From assembly GCA_045106825.1 (NCBI GenBank), contig JBGCFH010000087.1:1-12623 (forward strand): a stretch of DNA of 12,623 nt, read 5' to 3'. This document shows positions 1 through 6,795 of this stretch, piece by piece. Source of the DNA: CAWVWD01 sp045106825 (GTDB lineage Bacteria; Bacteroidota; Bacteroidia; Chitinophagales; Saprospiraceae). Below the pieces are notes generated by a model that made no database searches, was not told the origin of the DNA, and saw only the letters and a program-made list of their open reading frames with translations. Numbering within the stretch: position 1 is the stretch's first letter; every line of letters starts with the position of its first letter. A program made the position numbers and the translations under genes.

Positions 1-175
1 CTGCGTCTATATCAACATCTACGTCCACGTCTGCATCAACATCGACATCAAAATCAAATGAACCAATGTCCAAAACTCCAATGATTACTGTAAACCAATA
101 CAATAAGAAAATTAATAATAATATAGTGTAACCAATTACGGCTGGTGAAAATGCGAAATCTAAGAGTTCTTTCAT
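1..175 (-). CDS. N-terminal fragment of YqiJ/OB-fold-like membrane protein (cut by left edge)
   Basis: The frame opens with ATG at 173-175 and stays open to the window edge, giving 58 residues. It starts MKELLDFAFSPAVIGYTI. One long hydrophobic stretch (about residues 12-36) is probably a membrane anchor or a tight pair of helices. From residue 41 to 57 every second residue is Asp, separated by Val, Ala, Phe or Ile. This combination of an N-terminal membrane segment and an acidic D-x-D-x linker is what I remember from Bacteroidota homologues of YqiJ, a membrane protein with a C-terminal OB-fold encoded beside a flotillin-like protein. The OB-fold and any flotillin gene would lie outside the window, so the assignment is by resemblance only. 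No Shine-Dalgarno site is visible. A 9-bp inverted repeat lies in its leader. It is transcribed in the same direction as the large gene to its right, with 222 bases between them. Confidence 0.5.
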   Translation of the reverse strand, partial: MKELLDFAFSPAVIGYTILLLIFLLYWFTVIIGVLDIGSFDFDVDVDADVDVDVDIDA

Positions 176-191
176 TTTATATTGGTTGATG

Positions 192-217
192 ACAAAAGTT
201 GAAGATAAAACTTTTGT
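192..217. repeat. 9-bp perfect inverted repeat in leader of the left-edge gene
   Basis: Arms ACAAAAGTT (192-200) and AACTTTTGT (209-217) are perfect complements around an 8-base spacer. The repeat begins 17 bases upstream of the start codon at 175, so it would be a hairpin in the leader RNA or an operator. The rest of the 176-397 gap is AT-rich. I see no convincing promoter or small gene in it. Confidence 0.45.
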
Positions 218-397
218 GTGGTTTGTGTTTTATTTTGATAGTTGTAAAATGAGATTTTTATTGGATAAATGTTGGTTTTGTTCGGCAGAAATGATTATTT
301 ATTCGATAGATGTTAAATTATTTTAACAAAAATGATAGTTTTACTATTGTTTTTGTTTGTAAAACAATTTCAAGGATAATTTTTGAAAGCACTATTT

Positions 398-3300
398 TTA
401 TTCTTCCAGAACAACACGAAATCCTACATCGTTAAATTTTGAACTTGCTATTTTATAAGCTCGATAATCTACACGAGATTTTGATGCTTTTTCATTAAAA
501 GAACCACCTCGAATAACTTTTAAATTACCCTTACCAACTTTTTCTCCTGACGGATCACGAATGATTATTTTTTTATTTACAAATTGTTTGAAATAATTTT
601 CACCATACCAATCACTACACCATTCCCAAGCATTTCCAGTCATATCATAAAGTCCTAAACTATTTGCTTTTTTCAAACCGACAACATAAGTATCTCTTGA
701 ATTATTAGCATTCCAAGAAACAACGTTTAAATCATTACTTCCAGAATAGCTAAGATTTGATGATCCGCCTCGTGCTGCAAATTCCCATTCGGCTTCAGTA
801 GGTAAACGATAAGTCTTTCCTGTTTTTTGAGATAGCCATTCGCAATAAGCAACTGCACCATGCCAACTTACACCTACAACAGGATGATTATCATAGCCTT
901 TTTCGATTTTCCAAACGTCCTTTTCTTTATAAATTCGAGAATTACGTTGCTTTATTTTATCTAACCATTCATTATCAGAATCTTTGATACCTTTTTCTTT
1001 TACAAAGTCCAAAAACTCCTTGTTTTTTACTTCGTATTTTCCAATCCGATAGCTCGACACCGCAACTTGTACACGAGGATTATCAAGACTTTTATCGTTA
1101 TCATTTCCCATATAAAAATCACCGCCAGTAACAAGAACGGTCGAAGGCGTGTGAATTGTTAAAACAGGCTTCTTCGTCTTCGTAGGTGGCTTTTGTTCGG
1201 GTGTGTTTCCACTATTCGGTTCTCTCTCTTCTTGAGGAAGTTGTTGTGTAGGATAATTATCATTGTCTGGAATAATCTCTACATCTGGAGGATTATCACC
1301 TTGTTCTTGTTGTGTATTCGGTTTGTTCGTTTTTACAAGACGAATCGTATTTAATGTTTCTATGGCTTTCAATTTTTTATTTAATTTGAAACGTTGACTC
1401 TTCGTTGTATAACCATTTTTATTAAAATTAATTTCTAATTCGGATAAAGATTGATTTTCTATTTGTTCTATTTTAAGTACATAATTACCATTCTTATCTG
1501 TATTAACACCATAAGTACCTAAGTCCAAAACGGTAGTTACTTGTACACTTTTTAGTGGTTTTTTAGTTTGATTATCTACTACTTTACCCTTTAATTGTAC
1601 CAAAACAAATTCCTTAAATTCTTGATTTGTCGTACATTCTCTGGCTAACTCTGTATAAACTCTATTTGTACTATCTAATTCGTATGCTTTTTGAAAAAAG
1701 TAACAAGCCGAATCTCTTTCTAATCCTGTATAAAAATTAGGAAGTTTTTGTACTTCATTATAATATGGAACACCATGATTGAAATATGCTGTTGCAATAT
1801 TTTGAAAAAATGAAATTGTATCCATTGAGAATTCTTCCGATTTATTGTATTCATAAATCGGGTCGCTTCCCAAAACCATTCTTACTTGCACATTATTTTT
1901 AAACCAGCTATTTACAACATTAATAACAGAATCCGCTAATGTAAACTGTTGATTATTAATAAAATCTAATGTGATAAACTCATTTAATAAAACCTTGTCA
2001 GGAAATGTATTTAAACACAGTTCTCGATTATCATAAGTTAGACTTTCTCCATCACAAACGCTGTTGTCCATTTTAGGAGAATAAGACATCAAAAGGATTG
2101 CTAAAACTGTCCAAAGAGGAATTGCCCAAGTCCAACCTTTGCGACCTAAAAATGGTTTTCCATCATTGAAAACATACTTTTTCCAAGCATCAGGAACATA
2201 AAAATCTAAAGGATTTTTGGCTCTATCAAGGTATTTCAAAACTGTTACGTCAGGTTCGATTCCTTGCTCAATCATTTTGCGGAATTTCTCTTCTAATGCT
2301 TTCTTTTTTATTTTTTCATCTGTCATCATCATTTCATTGATAACGACATTCATTTGGTAATCTTCAAATGCAACAGAATCTTCTGGCGGTGGATTATTTT
2401 GTAATAATTCATGTAAATGTTGTCGAACATCTTTCAACCATTCTGCATCATTTTGTCCTAAATATTCGACTAATTCTTGCCGAACTTGCTCTGGAATTTT
2501 TCCTTCGATAAACCAAGGCAAACGATTTATTAACAACAAGTTATCTAAACTCATCAATTCTAAATCATTTGTTTTTTCTGCTAATAATTTACCAATTGAC
2601 AAAGTCAAATCCCAATGAATAGTTGGATAAACAGCACAAGCTGCAATCCATTTTATGATTCGTTTATCATCACCTTTGGCGTAATAATATTCCAGTGTTT
2701 TGATTAAATCGCCTTTGAATTCTATCTTTTCAAGATTCGTTGCTTTGACCTCTTTCCACTTATCAAAATCAGCTGGTTCTGTATTTTCAAACTCTTCAAT
2801 TACATTCTTAAAACCAAAAACAGTCGACGGTAAAATGACAAATTGTTTTGCTAATTGTCGTTCTTTTCTTCCCCAATTTGAAGGCACATTTGGCGTCATA
2901 ATCGCCTTATCTTTCCAAGCAGAAAGTATCGACGTCCATTTTGCTAACTTACCGTTTCGAGCATTTAATAAGTTATATCCATTACTTAATATTAATAATC
3001 GAGCATTCTGAAAACGATATTTTAAATCTTTCAATTTGATTCCGTTAGGCGTTACTTCATTGAAAACCAATCGAATATCTGAATCGAAATAGAATCGTTC
3101 TACCAATACATCATTATTGCGAAAAGCATCAAATAACATATTGAACATCGCTGCACGATGGTTCGCTGCCGAACGTCTATCTATCAACATCAAGTATTCT
3201 GGTGGTCGAGTTTGTTGTGTGTATTGAAAGTTAATTTGTCCGCCTGATTTAATGGTTGCTTTGACGGTTTCTGTAATATTTAGACGATAAAACTGATCTT

Positions 3301-4927
3301 CGGTTCGTTGACGCATTTGGTTCAAAGCCGAATAAAATTGCTCATTATAAATAATTTTATGGTCGTCAGGAACTTGAATATTCCAAACAAACGGTGGCTT
3401 TTTGGCATTATCTAATTCTGCAACGATTTTACGATTGTTGTCGGTGTATTTTATAATTATCCAAAACAAAACGCCTATTAATAAGGATAATAGGAATTTT
3501 AAATGAAATTGAATTAATAAAATTAAAAACGTTGCTACAATAATCGCAATACCAATAATTGGCATAATCAGATTTAAAATCCAATTGAAGTTAATAACAA
3601 AATAGTCTGTCAAAGTCGATTTAGGAACATCTTCTTCTTGTAATTTTTCTATAAATCGTTCTAATTTATTTGAAAAAGAATAACTTTCACTAAATGGATC
3701 ATTAAAAATATTTTCAACTGGATTTTGTTCAACGGAAATTTGTTCTACTCTTGTTTTTGTTTCTGGTTGTTGTTGTATTGTTGTAATTGGATTGACTTGC
3801 GTTTTTATCGCAATTAATACCTCTTTTGCTTCTGCATGTAAATCTCCTAATAATTGTTCGTAAGCAGCATCAGGATTTTCTTTAGCCAATTTGGAAAGTT
3901 CAAATTGATAATTAGAAAAATTAACACTGTAAGGAATGCGTAAAATGGCTTTTGTAAATATTAGTCGATTGGTTACTTTTCTGAAATAATAGAAGAGTCC
4001 ACCAATCAATAATCCAATATATAAAGCTGCGAATAATCCGCTATATTGAGCAGTCAAATTTCGCCAATTTTCCTCCATTATATGATAGGCTTTCGCCCAA
4101 TTTTCCTTAGGTTGAGGTACAAGTAAGTCATCAATTTTTTGTAGAACAGGAAGAGGACGAGGTTTTAATTCCGCTATATCATAAGATTGTTCTTCTTTTT
4201 GTTGTGTTATCGTTGTGTCACCTGCAATAATATCAATTTCAACAAAAACGGTATCAATAATCGTTTCTCGTAGTTTCGGATGCTGAAATGCCATTGAGAC
4301 ACAAATTTGCACAAAACCAGTATCTTGAGCATCGTAATTCAAACAACCTTTTCTGTCAATAGAGTAGGAAACGATACGATTACTATCGGTATCTTCATGC
4401 AAACCATTACATAAAGTATAGGTTAATTTGCGTTTTTTCTGATATTTTTCATAATCTATTTCTACACGAAAATTCGCATCAGTGCAAACATTTCCTGTTG
4501 TGTCCATTATACCGATTGTAGAAATTGTATTAATCGGCAAATCTAAATACTGATTTGCGGATTTAGATATGCTTTTTTGTATCAAAATCACACTCATTAA
4601 TACCACTATAATCAATCCGCCAATAATCCAAATCCATTTGGTATATTTATTTTTTTGTTTTTTTTGATTCGTAGACAGCGGTTTTTCTGAGAATTGTAGA
4701 CTTTGTTTTGCTTCTTCAAACAACTCATAAAATAACTTTTGCTCTTCTCTATTTTTGGCAAAAATCGGTGCTAATCGAGTTTTTAAGGCTTCGGGTTTGA
4801 TTTCTTCAGGCAATTGTTTCATCAAATGTTGCAATCGCAACTGCTGACCTGTACCGACACGAAATCCATTTGCCTGCAAAGCAGACATTAATTGTGCTAA
4901 AAGTTGATATGTTTGATTATTTGGCAT
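398..4927 (-). CDS. Transmembrane MoxR-partner protein: split CoxE-type vWA-like domain plus extracytoplasmic FGE-like domain
   Basis: A 1509-residue protein, probably the membrane core of the cluster. Residues 5-78 resemble the N-terminal helical region of CoxE-type vWA proteins that partner MoxR (QANGFRVG; then NREEQKLFYELFEEA). Membrane segments lie near 98-117, 296-315, 450-472, 475-493 and 932-948. Residues 575-715 resemble the vWA half: strand LMLID, then VERFYFDSD and LLILSNG. The metal site is degenerate, with DRRSA at 583-587 instead of DxSxS. Residues 1060-1100 look TPR-like, and 1110-1165 look like a carboxypeptidase-regulatory beta-sandwich (GKVVDNQTKKPL). A Pro/Gln-rich linker (1203-1253) follows. 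Residues 1262-1509 form an FGE/SUMF1-like domain (GGDFYMG, RLPTEAEWEFAARGG, NAWEWCSDWYG, RGGSF, GFRVV). Lys/Arg placement suggests that the first and last regions face opposite sides of the membrane. It is the last gene of the minus-strand cluster, 84 bases after the transposase gene. A REP hairpin ends 3 bases before its start codon. Confidence 0.8.
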   Translation of the reverse strand: MPNNQTYQLLAQLMSALQANGFRVGTGQQLRLQHLMKQLPEEIKPEALKTRLAPIFAKNREEQKLFYELFEEAKQSLQFSEKPLSTNQKKQKNKYTKWIWIIGGLIIVVLMSVILIQKSISKSANQYLDLPINTISTIGIMDTTGNVCTDANFRVEIDYEKYQKKRKLTYTLCNGLHEDTDSNRIVSYSIDRKGCLNYDAQDTGFVQICVSMAFQHPKLRETIIDTVFVEIDIIAGDTTITQQKEEQSYDIAELKPRPLPVLQKIDDLLVPQPKENWAKAYHIMEENWRNLTAQYSGLFAALYIGLLIGGLFYYFRKVTNRLIFTKAILRIPYSVNFSNYQFELSKLAKENPDAAYEQLLGDLHAEAKEVLIAIKTQVNPITTIQQQPETKTRVEQISVEQNPVENIFNDPFSESYSFSNKLERFIEKLQEEDVPKSTLTDYFVINFNWILNLIMPIIGIAIIVATFLILLIQFHLKFLLSLLIGVLFWIIIKYTDNNRKIVAELDNAKKPPFVWNIQVPDDHKIIYNEQFYSALNQMRQRTEDQFYRLNITETVKATIKSGGQINFQYTQQTRPPEYLMLIDRRSAANHRAAMFNMLFDAFRNNDVLVERFYFDSDIRLVFNEVTPNGIKLKDLKYRFQNARLLILSNGYNLLNARNGKLAKWTSILSAWKDKAIMTPNVPSNWGRKERQLAKQFVILPSTVFGFKNVIEEFENTEPADFDKWKEVKATNLEKIEFKGDLIKTLEYYYAKGDDKRIIKWIAACAVYPTIHWDLTLSIGKLLAEKTNDLELMSLDNLLLINRLPWFIEGKIPEQVRQELVEYLGQNDAEWLKDVRQHLHELLQNNPPPEDSVAFEDYQMNVVINEMMMTDEKIKKKALEEKFRKMIEQGIEPDVTVLKYLDRAKNPLDFYVPDAWKKYVFNDGKPFLGRKGWTWAIPLWTVLAILLMSYSPKMDNSVCDGESLTYDNRELCLNTFPDKVLLNEFITLDFINNQQFTLADSVINVVNSWFKNNVQVRMVLGSDPIYEYNKSEEFSMDTISFFQNIATAYFNHGVPYYNEVQKLPNFYTGLERDSACYFFQKAYELDSTNRVYTELARECTTNQEFKEFVLVQLKGKVVDNQTKKPLKSVQVTTVLDLGTYGVNTDKNGNYVLKIEQIENQSLSELEINFNKNGYTTKSQRFKLNKKLKAIETLNTIRLVKTNKPNTQQEQGDNPPDVEIIPDNDNYPTQQLPQEEREPNSGNTPEQKPPTKTKKPVLTIHTPSTVLVTGGDFYMGNDNDKSLDNPRVQVAVSSYRIGKYEVKNKEFLDFVKEKGIKDSDNEWLDKIKQRNSRIYKEKDVWKIEKGYDNHPVVGVSWHGAVAYCEWLSQKTGKTYRLPTEAEWEFAARGGSSNLSYSGSNDLNVVSWNANNSRDTYVVGLKKANSLGLYDMTGNAWEWCSDWYGENYFKQFVNKKIIIRDPSGEKVGKGNLKVIRGGSFNEKASKSRVDYRAYKIASSKFNDVGFRVVLEE

Positions 4928-4930
4928 AAT

Positions 4931-4999
4931 GTACTTCCAAGTTGTACTTGGAAGATTTATTGTTATTTATTTTTTCTTCCAAGTTCAACTTGGAAGTAC
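4931..4999. repeat. REPIN 1 (two inverted REP hairpins) in front of the vWA/FGE gene
   Basis: Two 25-bp REPs lie in inverted orientation at 4931-4955 and 4975-4999 and match at 24 of 25 positions when one is reversed. Each folds into a hairpin with arms CTTCCAAGT and ACTTGGAAG around a 3-base loop (TGT or TCA), with GTAC on the outer side. The 19-base spacer is T-rich and starts TTTATTGTTAT, as in the second REPIN. Paired REPs beside a RAYT gene are the standard REPIN arrangement. Confidence 0.85.
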
Positions 5000-5011
5000 T
5001 TAACAGCTACT

Positions 5012-5644
5012 TTATTTCAGAATGTATTCATATTCTTTCCTAATCCATGTATATTTCCAATCTTGCCATTTATTTACTAAACCTGCTTTCACAGGATTTA
5101 AAACAGCATACCTCACTTGATTTCTAAACTCTCTTCTATCTCTAATTTTTCTATCAAACGTTTCTCTTTGCCAAAATTTTCCTTCTTTTCCTAAAATCTC
5201 ATTTGATTTTACGGCAGTATGTCTTTTATGTCTTTGTAAGATTTTAGTTAATGGTTGATTAAGTTTATAAACTACTAAATGTACATGATTTGACATGATA
5301 CAATAACAAACCATTTTCCAAGTTTTATCATTTAAGTATTTCAGACTATCCTGAACAATTTGTGCTACTTTCGGATTTTTTAAGTGTTGAATTTTATTTT
5401 GTGGATTATCCAATAAATAGTCATATTTCCCAAAGTGCAGTGAATGTAATTTATTCAATGTTTCTTGTAATTCTTCTCCTTCAATACCTTCTTCTTTCAG
5501 TTTTTTAATTTGAAATTCTTTTTCATCTTTCAATTGTTCAAGGATATGTTTAGGAATACTTCCTTCTAAATTATAGGTTAGAGCGAAAACACTATTTGGT
5601 GGATGCCAATGTGGTAATTTTCGTTTGTAATATTCCTTTGCCAT
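5012..5644 (-). CDS. REP-associated tyrosine transposase (RAYT, Y1/HUH family)
   Basis: A 210-residue single-strand DNA transposase of the IS200-like Y1 superfamily. The HUH metal-binding pair is H120-V-H122 within MSNHVHLVV. The likely nucleophile is Y179 in VRYAVLNPVKAGLV, the usual RAYT arrangement of Tyr followed by NPVKAGL. FWQRETFDRKIRD (157-169) is another family signature, and HWHP near residue 12 is common at RAYT N-termini. RAYTs are thought to cut and move REP/REPIN sequences and are often maintained as single-copy domesticated genes. This one lies between two REPINs and appears intact. It sits on the same strand as the cluster, between the MoxR and vWA genes, which normally adjoin as a functional pair, so it looks like an insertion that kept the operon direction. 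A charged helical insert (about 36-70) separates the first strand from the core. Confidence 0.9.
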   Translation of the reverse strand: MAKEYYKRKLPHWHPPNSVFALTYNLEGSIPKHILEQLKDEKEFQIKKLKEEGIEGEELQETLNKLHSLHFGKYDYLLDNPQNKIQHLKNPKVAQIVQDSLKYLNDKTWKMVCYCIMSNHVHLVVYKLNQPLTKILQRHKRHTAVKSNEILGKEGKFWQRETFDRKIRDRREFRNQVRYAVLNPVKAGLVNKWQDWKYTWIRKEYEYILK

Positions 5645-5653
5645 AAGTTATAA

Positions 5654-5724
5654 GTACTGCCGAGTTGTACTCGGCAGATTTATTGTTATCTAATTTTTTT
5701 CTTCCAAGTATAACTTGGAAGTAC
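5654..5724. repeat. REPIN 2, between MoxR and the transposase gene
   Basis: Two inverted 25-bp REPs lie at 5654-5678 and 5700-5724. The right one has the usual stem (CTTCCAAGT with ACTTGGAAG, loop ATA). The left one has changed both arms together, to CTGCCGAGT and ACTCGGCAG, which preserves full pairing. The 21-base spacer (TTTATTGTTAT, then a T-run) matches that of REPIN 1, and both REPINs lie in the same orientation. It begins 9 bases upstream of the transposase start and ends 3 bases from the MoxR stop codon. Confidence 0.85.
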
Positions 5725-5727
5725 GTT

Positions 5728-6708
5728 TTAACGTCGTCTACGTTTTCGTCCACTTCCCAAATTCCCTTTCAACAACTCCAAGTCATCTTTATTCTTCGCC
5801 AAAACAGAATACGAAGTCAACAAAATCGCTTTTTCCTTATCCGATAAACCCTTAACATCCGCTAATTTTGAAACATCAAAATTTGACTTTTTCAAAAATT
5901 GCATCCAAAAAATCAACTCTGCTGTGGCTGGTTGTTTTTTTAATTTCAAACCATTGCGAATGCTTTCAAAATGAGCCACTAATGGTTCTAATTTTTGTTG
6001 TTCTACAGCTTTTAGTTTTTCTATTTCTGCTGCTGATTTTTCATTAAAAATAGTAGCATTTAACGACTTTAAAGCTAAAATACTCAATAATGTTTCTGTA
6101 CCAGGAAAATCAATGTGAAAGTAAATTACACGACGCAAAAACGCATCAGGAAGATTTTTCTCTGAATTGGAAGTGATAATAATAATCGGTCGTTTATCTT
6201 TATTCGCTTTGTAGTTTTTATTGATTTGAGGAATAGTAAACTCCAAATCTTCGATAGCTGCTAAAACATTATTTGGTAAATCACGAGGAGCTTTGTCGAT
6301 TTCATCAATCAAAACAACCTTGCGTTCGTTAGCGATAATCGCTGCACCTAAAGCATTGTAACGAATAAACATTTGTTCAATCGCATCATTATTCAATGCA
6401 ACATCGCTATTTTGATTAAACTGAAAATGACCTAATGCATCATATGTATAAAATAAATCATTTGCGGTCGAAGTCGTTTGTGAATTAAAACGCAATGGTT
6501 TTCCTAAACCGAAAAAATGTGCAATATGAAATGCTAATTGCGTTTTTCCAGTGCCAGGTTCGCCAGTCAACATCAAAGGCTGACCTAAAGTCAAGGCAAC
6601 GTTTACAGCATCTACCAAACCATCAGAAGGTAAGTATAACGAAGGGTTATTCAAGTTCTCATTATCTTGCCAAGATTGTAATTTTCCCGTTCCTGTTTTT
6701 GCGTACAT
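5728..6708 (-). CDS. MoxR-family AAA+ ATPase
   Basis: A 326-residue cytoplasmic ATPase. Walker A is GEPGTGKT (49-56) and Walker B is VVLIDEID (131-138), followed by KAPRDLPNNVL, the MoxR hallmark. The sensor-1 Asn is in IITSNSEKNLP (N181), and the arginine-finger region is AFLRRVIYFHIDFP (R192, R193). The length is usual for MoxR. MoxR ATPases act with vWA-domain partners to remodel target proteins or complexes, and the CoxE-type vWA protein of this cluster is the obvious partner. The C-terminus ends in a very basic tail (GRKRRRR) that could bind nucleic acid, membrane lipid or a partner protein. I cannot tell which. The start at 6708 (MYAKTGTGKLQSW) is the only reasonable ATG ahead of the first conserved region. 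The upstream gap holds a palindromic repeat and the downstream gap holds REPIN 2. Confidence 0.93.
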   Translation of the reverse strand: MYAKTGTGKLQSWQDNENLNNPSLYLPSDGLVDAVNVALTLGQPLMLTGEPGTGKTQLAFHIAHFFGLGKPLRFNSQTTSTANDLFYTYDALGHFQFNQNSDVALNNDAIEQMFIRYNALGAAIIANERKVVLIDEIDKAPRDLPNNVLAAIEDLEFTIPQINKNYKANKDKRPIIIITSNSEKNLPDAFLRRVIYFHIDFPGTETLLSILALKSLNATIFNEKSAAEIEKLKAVEQQKLEPLVAHFESIRNGLKLKKQPATAELIFWMQFLKKSNFDVSKLADVKGLSDKEKAILLTSYSVLAKNKDDLELLKGNLGSGRKRRRR

Positions 6709-6722
6709 TTTTTATATTTTTG

Positions 6723-6790
6723 GACACGAATTTTCACGAATTACACGAATGTTAATAACGCAATTAGTGAAATTTGTGTTAATTAGTGTC
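6723..6790. repeat. 68-bp palindromic repeat built from CACGAATT-like units
   Basis: The left half contains CACG at 6725, 6735 and 6744, each followed by AAT. The right half contains their inverted copies, with GTG at 6767, 6776 and 6786. Spacing is 10 and 9 on the left and 9 and 10 on the right, so the element is mirror-spaced about position 6756-6757. The outer ends GACAC and GTGTC pair exactly. It fills most of the 87-base gap between the iSTAND and MoxR genes. I remember similar CACGAATT-rich intergenic repeats in flavobacterial genomes, but cannot verify that here. Confidence 0.75.
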
Positions 6791-6795
6791 TAATC

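Noticed and set aside
331..350. Hairpin ATAGT/ACTAT downstream of the vWA/FGE gene as its terminator
   Set aside because: On the minus strand only five pairs form and the following T-run is broken. It is better on the plus strand, where no gene ends.
401..1141. FGE-like domain as a sulfatase-activating enzyme
   Set aside because: No sulfatase gene is present, the expected cysteine pair is missing, and the domain is fused to a MoxR-partner membrane protein.
2700..3011. Plus-strand open frame inside the vWA/FGE gene
   Set aside because: It lies opposite a conserved part of the large gene, has no family features, and its residues look like a translated complement of that gene.
4931..5724. REP hairpins as Rho-independent terminators
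   Set aside because: On the minus strand, where the genes lie, no T-run follows any of the four stems. The T-rich spacer is downstream only on the plus strand.
5728..6708. MoxR gene as part of a metal-chelatase or CO-dehydrogenase maturation operon
   Set aside because: No CoxD/E substrate genes, chelatase subunits or Cox structural genes are nearby. The neighbours are CHAT, iSTAND and FGE-like genes.
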